DNA from: an uncultured Collinsella sp.
Lineage (GTDB): Bacteria > Actinomycetota > Coriobacteriia > Coriobacteriales > Coriobacteriaceae
Reading direction: 5' to 3'
Assembly: GCA_902492855.1 (NCBI GenBank)
Contig: CABUMU010000081.1
Location: 1 to 8,992, forward strand
DNA: 8,992 nt
In this document: one piece after another, positions 1 to 5,404 of the stretch
Position numbering within the stretch: the stretch's first letter is position 1
Layout: the number at the start of each line of letters is the position of its first letter
Notes under the pieces: generated by a model
Seen by the model: the letters and a program-made list of their open reading frames with translations, nothing else
The model's database searches: none
Told to the model about the DNA's origin: nothing
Program-made: the position numbers and the translations under genes

Positions 1-1596
1 GGCTGCTATCAGCTGGTTGCCGCCTGCAACAACTACGTGCTCGACGGCATGGTGGTCCACACCAACAGCCCCAAGGCTCGCGAGGCCCGTCGCACCAACG
101 TGCAGCTGCTGCTGTCCCAGCACGATTCGCAGTGCACGAGCTGCGTGCGCAGCGGCAACTGCAACCTGCAGACCATCGCCAACGACCTGGGCATTTTCTA
201 TCTGCCGTACGAGCAGCACCTGGCGCGCGAGGGCTGGGACTTCGATTTCCCCATCATCCGCGATAACGACAAGTGCATTAAATGCATGCGCTGCATCAAG
301 GTGTGCGAGAGCGTGCAGGGCTTAGGGATTTGGGACCTGACCAACCGCGCCACGCATACCGCCGTGGGCACCCGCGGGCGTGCGCCGATCGGCAAGACCG
401 ATTGCGTCGCGTGTGGTCAGTGCATCACGCATTGTCCGACGGGCGCCCTGCGCGAGCGTGACGATACCGAGACCGTGTTCGACGCCATCGCCGATCCCGA
501 CAAGATCGTGCTGGCGCAGATTGCGCCGGCCGTGCGTAGCGCCTGGGGCGAGGAGCTCGGCATTCCGCGCGATGAGGCCACCGTCGAGCGCCTGGCCTGT
601 GCGCTGCGCCGCGTGGGCTTTGAGTACGTGTTCGACACCGATTTCTCGGCCGACCTCACCATTATGGAGGAGGGCTCCGAGCTGCTCGAGCGCCTGGGTA
701 AGGCCGCCAAGGGCGAGGGCGACAGCCGCAGCTGGCCCATGTTCACGAGCTGCTGCCCGGGCTGGGTGCGCTTTGTGAAGGCGCGTTACCCCGAGTTTGT
801 CGACAGCCTGTCTACGTCAAAGTCGCCGCAGCAGATGTTTGGCGCCATCGCCAAGACCTACTACGCCAAGGTGCTGAGCGTGGAGCCCGAGCGTCTGTTT
901 GTGGTGTCCGTGATGCCGTGCACGGCCAAGAAGGCCGAGTGCGCGCTGCCGAGCATGGTGGGCGAGGACGGCACGCCCGATGTGGACGTTGCGCTGACGG
1001 TGCGCGAGATGGTGCGCATGATCCGCGCGAACCACGTGAGCGTGGACACGCTGGTTGAGGAGCCACTCGATACGCCGCTAGGCTTTGGCACGGGTGCGGG
1101 TGTGATCTTTGGCGCCACGGGCGGCGTGATGGAGGCCGCCGTGCGCTCGGCCTATTACCTGGTGACGGGCAAGAACCCCGACGCCGACTTCTTTACCGAT
1201 GTGCGCGGACTCGACGGCTGGAAGGAAGCCGTGACCGATATCGATGGCACCAAGGTACGCGTCGCCGTGGCGCACGGGCTGGGCAATGCCGCCCGTCTGC
1301 TCGACGCGATTCGCGACGGCCGCGTGAGCTATGACTTCGTTGAGGTCATGGCATGCCCGGGCGGCTGCGTCGGTGGCGGCGGTCAGCCCATCCACGACGG
1401 CTGCGAGCTGGCAGCCGAGCGCGGTCAGGTGCTGTGGGGTCTGGATGCCGCTGCGGCCATTCGCTTCTCGCACGAGAATCCCGATGTCCAGGCGTGCTAC
1501 CGCGAGTTCTTGGGCGAGCCGCTCTCGCCGCTGGCCGAGGAGCTGCTGCATACCGACCATCACGCATGGACGATGCCTAACGAGGGGACGTGCTAG
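1..1596 (+). CDS. hydA: [FeFe] hydrogenase catalytic subunit, 5'-truncated by window edge
   Basis: This cytosolic enzyme reversibly reduces protons to H2 at the H-cluster, with electrons arriving through a chain of FeS clusters. The frame is open from base 1, so the true start and most of an N-terminal [2Fe-2S] domain lie upstream; its end (GCYQLVAACNNYV) is visible. In order follow a His-Cys [4Fe-4S] ligand set HDSQCTSCVRSGNC (121-162), two CxxCxxCxxxC clusters (CIKCMRCIKVC near 274-306 and CVACGQCITHC near 406-438), and the three H-cluster motifs: TSCCPGW (745-765), MPCTAKKAE (913-939) and ACPGGCVGGGGQP (1351-1389). Glutamates of the usual proton path are present in MEEGSE (664-681). The C-terminal small-subunit-like segment ends in LGEPLSPLAEELLHTDH. 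All H-cluster cysteines are intact, which fits a canonical group A enzyme. Its electron partner (NAD(P), ferredoxin or formate dehydrogenase) would be encoded upstream and is not visible. An ABC solute-binding protein gene starts 2 nt after the stop. Confidence 0.96.
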   Translation, partial: GCYQLVAACNNYVLDGMVVHTNSPKAREARRTNVQLLLSQHDSQCTSCVRSGNCNLQTIANDLGIFYLPYEQHLAREGWDFDFPIIRDNDKCIKCMRCIKVCESVQGLGIWDLTNRATHTAVGTRGRAPIGKTDCVACGQCITHCPTGALRERDDTETVFDAIADPDKIVLAQIAPAVRSAWGEELGIPRDEATVERLACALRRVGFEYVFDTDFSADLTIMEEGSELLERLGKAAKGEGDSRSWPMFTSCCPGWVRFVKARYPEFVDSLSTSKSPQQMFGAIAKTYYAKVLSVEPERLFVVSVMPCTAKKAECALPSMVGEDGTPDVDVALTVREMVRMIRANHVSVDTLVEEPLDTPLGFGTGAGVIFGATGGVMEAAVRSAYYLVTGKNPDADFFTDVRGLDGWKEAVTDIDGTKVRVAVAHGLGNAARLLDAIRDGRVSYDFVEVMACPGGCVGGGGQPIHDGCELAAERGQVLWGLDAAAAIRFSHENPDVQACYREFLGEPLSPLAEELLHTDHHAWTMPNEGTC

Positions 1597-1598
1597 CG

Positions 1599-2657
1599 AT
1601 GCGCGCGTTTGATTTTGAGATGTCGCGCCGGGGGTTTGCCTCGGCGCTCGCCGCGGGCGCCCTGTCGCTTGCGCTCGCGGGCTGTGGCGGCGGGGCTGCC
1701 GGTACCGGGTCCGCCGCGGACTCGGCTGCCGGGTCTGCTGCTGACGGTGCCGCTGCCGAGCCGGTTGAGGTGCACGTCGCCTCGCTCAAGGGTCCGACGT
1801 CGATGGGTCTGGTGCAGTTTATGGACCGGGCGGCCGATGGTGAGACGGACAACGAGTTCGACTTTGCGATCAGCACTGCAGCCGATGAGATCGTGCCCAA
1901 GGTGATTCAGGGCGATGTCGATATCGCCCTGGTGCCTGCCAACGTGGCGAGCGTGCTCTACAACAAGACCGAGGGTGCGGTGCAGGTCATCGACATCAAC
2001 ACGCTGGGCGTGCTGAGCGTGGTGACGGGCGACGCGAGTGTGGCCTCGTTTGGCGATTTGGCGGGTCGCACCGTCTACATGACGGGCAAGGGCGCCACGC
2101 CGGAGTACGTCATGAACTACCTGCTGGAGCGCGCGAGCCTGACCGGCCAGGTGGCGCTTGAGTTTAAGAGCGAGCCCACCGAGGTGCTGTCGGCCCTGCT
2201 TGCCGACCCGTCCGCCGTGGGCGTGCTGCCCGAGCCGTTCAAGACCGCTGCCATCGCCAAGAGCGAGGGCAAGCTGTCAGCTCCGGTAAGTCTGACCGAT
2301 GTGTGGGATGAGCTGGCGGGTGACACGGGTTCGCTCCTGCTGACGGGCGTGACCGTGGTGCGCCGCGCGTTTGCCGAGGAACATCCCGAGGCCGTGGCGG
2401 AGTTCTTGAGCTGCCATGCGGCGAGCGTTAAGGCTGTCAATGCGGCGCCGGCAGACTGGGCGCAGGCCGTGGTCGATGCCGGCATCGTGGACAACGCCAA
2501 GATCGCCGAGAAGGCGATTCCCGGGTGCATGCTCGTGTGCCAGACGGGCAAGGATATGAAGGCGGCACTTAGTGGGTATCTGCAGGTGCTGTCCGACGCG
2601 GACGCGAGCGCCGTGGGTGGTAAACTTCCGGCTGACGATTTCTACTACATGGAGTAG
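1599..2657 (+). CDS. ABC importer solute-binding lipoprotein, SsuA/TauA/NMT1-like (COG0715 type)
   Basis: This is a predicted surface lipoprotein that captures a small solute for the downstream permease-ATPase. I chose ATG 1599 (352 aa) because GAGGGGA (1582-1588) lies about 10 nt upstream. GTG 1590 is in frame but too close to that site, and ATG 1620 lacks one. The signal has a twin-arginine-like SRRGF at residues 9-13, a hydrophobic stretch, and a lipobox ending LAGC with Cys29. An Ala/Gly/Ser linker (about 30-55) precedes the binding fold. Family-like signatures are LKGPTSMG (about 63-70), then DEIVPKVIQGDVDIALVPAN (about 96-115), NTLGVLSVV, and TGKGATPEYVMNYLLE. This is a type II periplasmic-binding fold related to sulfonate, nitrate, taurine and pyrimidine-precursor binders, and I cannot assign the ligand. 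The gene sits 2 nt after the hydrogenase stop and 3 nt before the permease start, so co-translation is likely. Confidence 0.88.
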   Translation: MRAFDFEMSRRGFASALAAGALSLALAGCGGGAAGTGSAADSAAGSAADGAAAEPVEVHVASLKGPTSMGLVQFMDRAADGETDNEFDFAISTAADEIVPKVIQGDVDIALVPANVASVLYNKTEGAVQVIDINTLGVLSVVTGDASVASFGDLAGRTVYMTGKGATPEYVMNYLLERASLTGQVALEFKSEPTEVLSALLADPSAVGVLPEPFKTAAIAKSEGKLSAPVSLTDVWDELAGDTGSLLLTGVTVVRRAFAEEHPEAVAEFLSCHAASVKAVNAAPADWAQAVVDAGIVDNAKIAEKAIPGCMLVCQTGKDMKAALSGYLQVLSDADASAVGGKLPADDFYYME

Positions 2658-2660
2658 CCC

Positions 2661-2978
2661 GTGCGTGCGTTTGCTCGACAAATGACAGAGCGTATGAAGG
2701 CGGTGGCGGCAGCAGGTGCCGTCGCCGCCTTTTGGCTTGCCGTGTGGGTCTTCGCGGCGGTGCTGGTGGCGCAGCCACTGATCTTGCCGGGGCCGGGTGC
2801 TGTTGCCTTGGCGCTGCTGCGCCTGGTGTGCGATGGCGGTACCTGGGCGATTTTGGTGGGCTCGGGCGCGCGGATACTGGGCGGGCTGGCGCTTGCCGCG
2901 GTGTGTGGTGCTTGCCGGGATTTCGTCACGGTTGCGGGCGTTTGCGCGCCTGGTGGCTCCGGCACTTTCGTTTGTTAA
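2661..2978 (+). CDS. Permease N-terminal fragment, out of frame after about 2909
   Basis: This is the first open piece of the frameshifted importer gene. GTG 2661 is preceded by GGAG (2651-2654) with 6 nt spacing; that GGAG sits inside the last codons of the binding-protein gene, which suggests translational coupling. The piece encodes a short basic N-terminus, a first membrane helix (about residues 13-36, rich in Ala, Val and Trp), the LPGPG turn typical of the region before the conserved core, and the start of the second helix at SGARILGGLALAAV. Only residues 1 to about 83 look genuine. The remaining 22 residues (ACRDFVTVAGV and onward) are frameshift readthrough and match nothing expected. 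Alone it would give a membrane stub without the EAA loop that contacts the ATPase, so it should be non-functional. Confidence 0.6.
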   Translation: MRAFARQMTERMKAVAAAGAVAAFWLAVWVFAAVLVAQPLILPGPGAVALALLRLVCDGGTWAILVGSGARILGGLALAAVCGACRDFVTVAGVCAPGGSGTFVC

Positions 2979-4032
2979 GGCGACGCCGGTTGCCTGCGTG
3001 GTGGTCCTGCTGCTCATTTGGCTGGGATCGGCGCGCGTGAGCATCGCCGCGGTCTTTTTGATGGCGCTGCCGGGCGTGTATTTTTCGCTGGCCGAGGGCT
3101 TGGCACAGGTGAATAAACCGCTGGAGCAGATGTTCCGTCTGCATGGCGTGCGCGGCTGGCGCCTGTTTTGCGCCCATACCTGGCGCGAAGTCCTGCCGTT
3201 TGTGCTTTCGTGCGCCCGCGCCGTGATCGGCATGAGCTGGAAGGCCGGCGTGGCAGCCGAGCTGATCGGCATGGCGGTGGGCACCGTGGGCGAGCGCATC
3301 TATCAGGCAAAGCTTTTGATTGAGACGGCTGATTTGCTGGCGTGGACCGTGCTGGTCGTTGCCGCCTCGTGGGCGTGTGAGCGCGTGCTGGTGTGGCTGC
3401 TGCGGGTTTCGGGACCCGTGGCGTGGCGCGCGGCCGTGCGGGCGCATGGGCATGGACTGCGCGGGCGTGCGGGGGCTGCGAGCGATGGCGCCGCAGCGGA
3501 GCTTGCGCTTGCCGTGGGCGATCGTGCGCCCTGGGCGCCGGCGCTGGATGGTCTGGTGCTCAACGTGCCTGCGGGTGGGCGTATCTGCGTGATGGGCGCT
3601 TCGGGCATGGGCAAGTCGACGCTGCTTTCGTTGGCAGCGGGGGAGTGCGCGCCGTGCTCGATGGTGTTTCAGGATGCACGCTTGGTAGAGGGCAGCTCGG
3701 CTTTGGATAACGTGCTGGTGTGTGCCGATGCGCGCGTGGATGCTTCGAACGCTACGACCTTGCTGCGCCGGTTGGTGCCGGGAATCGACGTGCATGCGCG
3801 CGTGGTCGAGCTTTCGGGCGGGCAGCGCCACCGTGTCGAGATTGCCCGCGCCCTGCTGTGCCCGGGCGGCGCGGTGATTCTTGACGAGCCCTTTACCGGT
3901 TTAGATACCGCTGCGCGCGACGCATGCGCCGAGGTCGTGCTCGACCTGCTCGACGGCCGCATGCTCCTGCTTGCCACACACGACGCCTCCGACGTTCAAG
4001 CCCTCGATATCTCGGACATCATCACGCTCTAA
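2911..4032 (+). CDS. Permease C-terminal part fused to ABC transporter ATPase domain
   Basis: This is the second open piece of the frameshifted gene; the same frame is open upstream to GTG 2797, but that earlier part is not protein-like. It first encodes the remaining permease core: VKATPVACVVVLLLIW, an EAA-type loop (HGVRGWRLFCAHTWREVLP), WKAGVAAELIG, IYQAKLLIETADLLAW and a last helix ending near 3423. A linker rich in Arg, Gly and Ala follows, then the ATPase: Walker A GASGMGKST (3595-3621), Q-loop MVFQD, signature LSGGQ (3811-3825), Walker B AVILDEPF with catalytic Glu at 3886-3888, D-loop GLD and switch His (3979-3981). All nucleotide-binding residues are present, so the domain could hydrolyse ATP. 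The stretch between Walker A and the Q-loop is about 16 residues, far shorter than usual, and lacks the common SGxVxxxG strand. It would power uptake of the binding protein's ligand. Confidence 0.8.
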   Translation, partial: LAGISSRLRAFARLVAPALSFVKATPVACVVVLLLIWLGSARVSIAAVFLMALPGVYFSLAEGLAQVNKPLEQMFRLHGVRGWRLFCAHTWREVLPFVLSCARAVIGMSWKAGVAAELIGMAVGTVGERIYQAKLLIETADLLAWTVLVVAASWACERVLVWLLRVSGPVAWRAAVRAHGHGLRGRAGAASDGAAAELALAVGDRAPWAPALDGLVLNVPAGGRICVMGASGMGKSTLLSLAAGECAPCSMVFQDARLVEGSSALDNVLVCADARVDASNATTLLRRLVPGIDVHARVVELSGGQRHRVEIARALLCPGGAVILDEPFTGLDTAARDACAEVVLDLLDGRMLLLATHDASDVQALDISDIITL

Positions 4033-4088
4033 ACACTAACTCAGCAACAAAATGATTCGTTTTCCTCCGTCCCCATGGGGTCGGGTGT

Positions 4089-4136
4089 GGTATTCTATCT
4101 GCGGGGTAATACTTAGGAATACCAAGTAATACCAAC
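4089..4136. repeat. Three tandem 10-bp repeats plus one inverted copy (putative operator)
   Basis: The units TAATACTTAG (4107-4116), GAATACCAAG (4117-4126) and TAATACCAAC (4127-4136) follow each other with an exact 10-bp period, about one helical turn, sharing the core AATAC. GGTATTC at 4089-4095 is the exact reverse complement of GAATACC at 4117-4123. Helically phased half-sites together with an inverted copy are typical of a site bound cooperatively by a dimeric regulator. The ribbon-helix-helix antitoxin-like gene 112 bp downstream is the obvious candidate, but the binding is inferred. Confidence 0.5.
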
Positions 4137-4154
4137 GCCGCAGAAACAAACTCC

Positions 4155-4213
4155 AGATGCGGGCCAATCGGGTTGCCTTCACAGCCCGTCGCCCAGCCGC
4201 GTGGCCCGCATCT
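4155..4213 (+). promoter_or_regulatory. Nested hairpin in the leader of the RelB-like gene
   Basis: AGATGCGGGCCA (4155-4166) is perfectly complementary to TGGCCCGCATCT (4202-4213), giving a 12-bp outer stem. Inside it, CGGGTTG (4169-4175) can pair with CAGCCCG (4182-4188) through 7 bp including one G-U, closing a CCTTCA loop. The structure ends 34 nt before the start codon at 4248 and its ribosome site. There is no T-run after it, so it is not an intrinsic terminator. It could be an RNA control element, a protein-binding palindrome or part of a small RNA; the sequence shows only the complementarity. Confidence 0.5.
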
Positions 4214-4247
4214 ATTCGCACCACCGTCGTTTCAAAAAGGAAGCGCC

Positions 4248-4469
4248 ATGGCAGAACACATGACCCCCGTAGTCGCGAAGGTCTTGCCCGAGGAGAAGGC
4301 AGCCTTCGCGGCGGCAACTCAGCTCGTGGGCACCACGCCGTCCAACGCCATCCGCATGTTTATCGCCGCGTTCAATCGCTGCGGCACCTTTCCGTTTGAC
4401 ATCTCGCACAACGGGGCTTTTGGCAAAGACTGTCCCCAACAGCTAGTCGTTGAAGAACGTCCCCAATGA
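4248..4469 (+). CDS. RelB/DinJ-family antitoxin-like protein (no toxin partner nearby)
   Basis: The product is a 73-aa protein resembling RelB/DinJ antitoxins, which bind and neutralise an mRNA-cleaving toxin and repress their own promoter through a ribbon-helix-helix dimer. ATG 4248 has AAAGGAAG just upstream, and this start gives a protein beginning MAEHMTPVVAKVLPEEKAAF. The family pattern is a short beta strand (VVAKVL, 8-13), a charged helix (PEEKAAFAAATQLVG), TTPSNAIRMFIAAF (29-42; the usual form is GLTxSxAIRxFL) and GTFPFDI (46-52; usually GxLPFD). The last residues (DCPQQLVVEERPQ) are encoded by a short repeated DNA element and are probably not ancestral. No RelE/YafQ-like toxin lies on either side; the next gene is an intramembrane protease overlapping or 23 nt away. 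It could be an orphan antitoxin, a regulator, or half of an unconventional pair. Confidence 0.72.
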   Translation: MAEHMTPVVAKVLPEEKAAFAAATQLVGTTPSNAIRMFIAAFNRCGTFPFDISHNGAFGKDCPQQLVVEERPQ

Positions 4470-4479
4470 CTAGTCGTCG
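4432..4479. repeat. Two imperfect 21-bp direct repeats at the antitoxin-protease junction
   Basis: Two copies of GTCCCCAA-nnn-CTAGTCGT-n-G lie at 4432-4452 and 4459-4479, offset by 27 bp (nine codons) and identical at 17 of 21 positions. The first copy codes for the antitoxin C-terminus; the second spans its stop codon and the upstream in-frame ATG of the protease gene. The second copy contains the palindrome GACTAGTC. The element resembles a short dispersed repeat that entered the gene end, but this window alone cannot show its copy number. Confidence 0.6.
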
Positions 4480-4492
4480 GGAGGAGGTCGGC

Positions 4493-5404
4493 ATGCTCAA
4501 TGCGATGATTTGGGCGCTTGCCTGTTTTGGCGTCGTCGCTGCCGATATTGCCCTGAGCGTCGTTTTGTTCTCCGCCCTTGGCGTCGCATCGGTGTTCATG
4601 GGTTTTTCGATCGATGACCTCGACATTCAATTGCTTCAGGCCGTCGCGCAGACGGCATCGTTTTTGATGGCGCTGCTGTGGTGGCGTTATCTGTGGCCGC
4701 GTTCGTTTATGGCACGCCGGCAAAGCGAGCACCCGCTCGGCGGGGGAGCGCGTGGGGCGTGGAAACGCATCGCCTGCGTTATCGTGATCGGCCTGGCCCT
4801 GCAGGTGGTTGTTGGCTACGTGACCGACGCCGCGTTGTCGTTGTTGCCCGAGGCGGCGGCCGACTACAGCGAGCTTGTCGAGGAAACAGGCATGGGCGAC
4901 ACCAGCTATCTCGCCGTCCTGACCACGGTGCTCGGCGCCCCGTTTTGTGAAGAGCTGCTGGTGCGCGGCATTATTTTTGAGTTTTCGCTCCGAGCGTTTA
5001 ATCCGCAGTGCCGCCCACTTTGGAAGCGCCGGCGTCGTGCGAGCGCGCAGGACGGTGCCATGGTGCCCTGGGCGGCCCCAAGCACGTGGGGTATCGCCGC
5101 GGCGATTGTGCTGCAGGCGGCAATCTTCGGTTTTATGCACATGAATTGGGTGCAGGGTTGCTACGCGGGTGCCGCCGGCCTCATCTTTGGTTGGGTGCTC
5201 GTGACGACCGGAAAGCTCCGCTACACGATCCTGCTGCACTTTGCCTTTAATGCCGGGTCGTATCTCATGACGTTGCTCTGGTTTGTGAACACCTCGCTCG
5301 ACGTGGTGGTCACGGTCGCCATCGCCGGCGTCATCCTCGTTGAGGCAATGCGCTCGCTGCGCCACGCGTGTGGGATGGACGCAGCGAGCGCACCGCTGCC
5401 CTAG
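4493..5404 (+). CDS. CPBP-family intramembrane glutamic protease (CAAX/Abi type)
   Basis: This is a multi-pass membrane protein of the Rce1-like CPBP family, whose members cleave peptides within the membrane and include CAAX prenyl endopeptidases and bacteriocin self-immunity proteins. I chose ATG 4493 (303 aa) because AGGAGG (4482-4487) sits 5 nt upstream. ATG 4466 is in frame, overlaps the antitoxin stop by 4 nt and is a weaker option. All conserved motifs are present: EELLVR with Glu153, Glu154 and Arg158 (4949-4966), FGFMH with His216 (5138-5140), and HFAFN with His249 and Asn253 (5237-5251). About seven or eight hydrophobic segments are visible. A basic loop, PLWKRRRRASAQD, separates the first two motifs and probably faces the cytoplasm. 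The stop codon shares CTAG with the stop of the convergent gene. The substrate is unknown. The gene probably shares a transcript with the antitoxin-like gene. Confidence 0.9.
   Translation: MLNAMIWALACFGVVAADIALSVVLFSALGVASVFMGFSIDDLDIQLLQAVAQTASFLMALLWWRYLWPRSFMARRQSEHPLGGGARGAWKRIACVIVIGLALQVVVGYVTDAALSLLPEAAADYSELVEETGMGDTSYLAVLTTVLGAPFCEELLVRGIIFEFSLRAFNPQCRPLWKRRRRASAQDGAMVPWAAPSTWGIAAAIVLQAAIFGFMHMNWVQGCYAGAAGLIFGWVLVTTGKLRYTILLHFAFNAGSYLMTLLWFVNTSLDVVVTVAIAGVILVEAMRSLRHACGMDAASAPLP

Larger units (their letters stand above)
2661..4032 (+). pseudogene. ABC importer permease-ATPase fusion gene, frameshifted near 2905
   Basis: Two overlapping frames together encode one SsuC/TauC-type permease joined to an ABC ATPase. 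The first frame starts at GTG 2661 and carries the family pattern up to ARILGGLALAAVCG (about 2868-2909). The second frame resumes with VLAGISSRLRAFARLVAPAL and continues to 4032. The first frame, if not shifted, ends out of register at 2978. Joining by restoring two bases in the GT-rich stretch at 2901-2910 gives R-x3-G-x7-G-x3-G, the glycine spacing I expect in this permease family; skipping one base gives a poorer spacing. The repaired product would be about 457 aa. Permease and ATPase are normally separate polypeptides, yet no stop or convincing internal start with a ribosome site lies between them here. The frameshift may be a real inactivation, a slippage-prone switch, or a base-calling error. 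I am sure of the domains and the frame change, and unsure of its biological status. Confidence 0.85.
4033..4247 (+). promoter_or_regulatory. Leader region upstream of the RelB-like gene
   Basis: This 215-nt gap between the importer gene and the antitoxin-like gene is less GC-rich in its first half than its surroundings. It holds a cluster of short repeats (4089-4136) and a nested inverted repeat (4155-4213), both listed separately. TATTCT (4091-4096) resembles a -10 box, but I find no matching -35 element at a normal distance, so I do not call a promoter position. CCCCATGGGG (4071-4080) is a self-complementary decamer with no loop or T-run, so it is not a convincing terminator for the importer operon. 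Autoregulation by the RelB-like protein through the repeat cluster is a reasonable inference from how RelB/DinJ antitoxins usually act. Confidence 0.45.

Noticed and set aside
3436..3438. Separate GTG start for the ATPase domain
   Set aside because: It is in frame, but the sequence before it (GCGCGCGGCC) has no ribosome-binding site, and the permease frame reads straight through.
2277..3831. Minus-strand open frames over the importer genes
   Set aside because: Composition is typical of GC-rich shadow frames, and the plus strand carries clear permease and ATPase motifs.
4066..4084. CCCCATGGGG palindrome as terminator of the importer operon
   Set aside because: A loopless decamer cannot form a useful hairpin, and no T-run follows on either strand.
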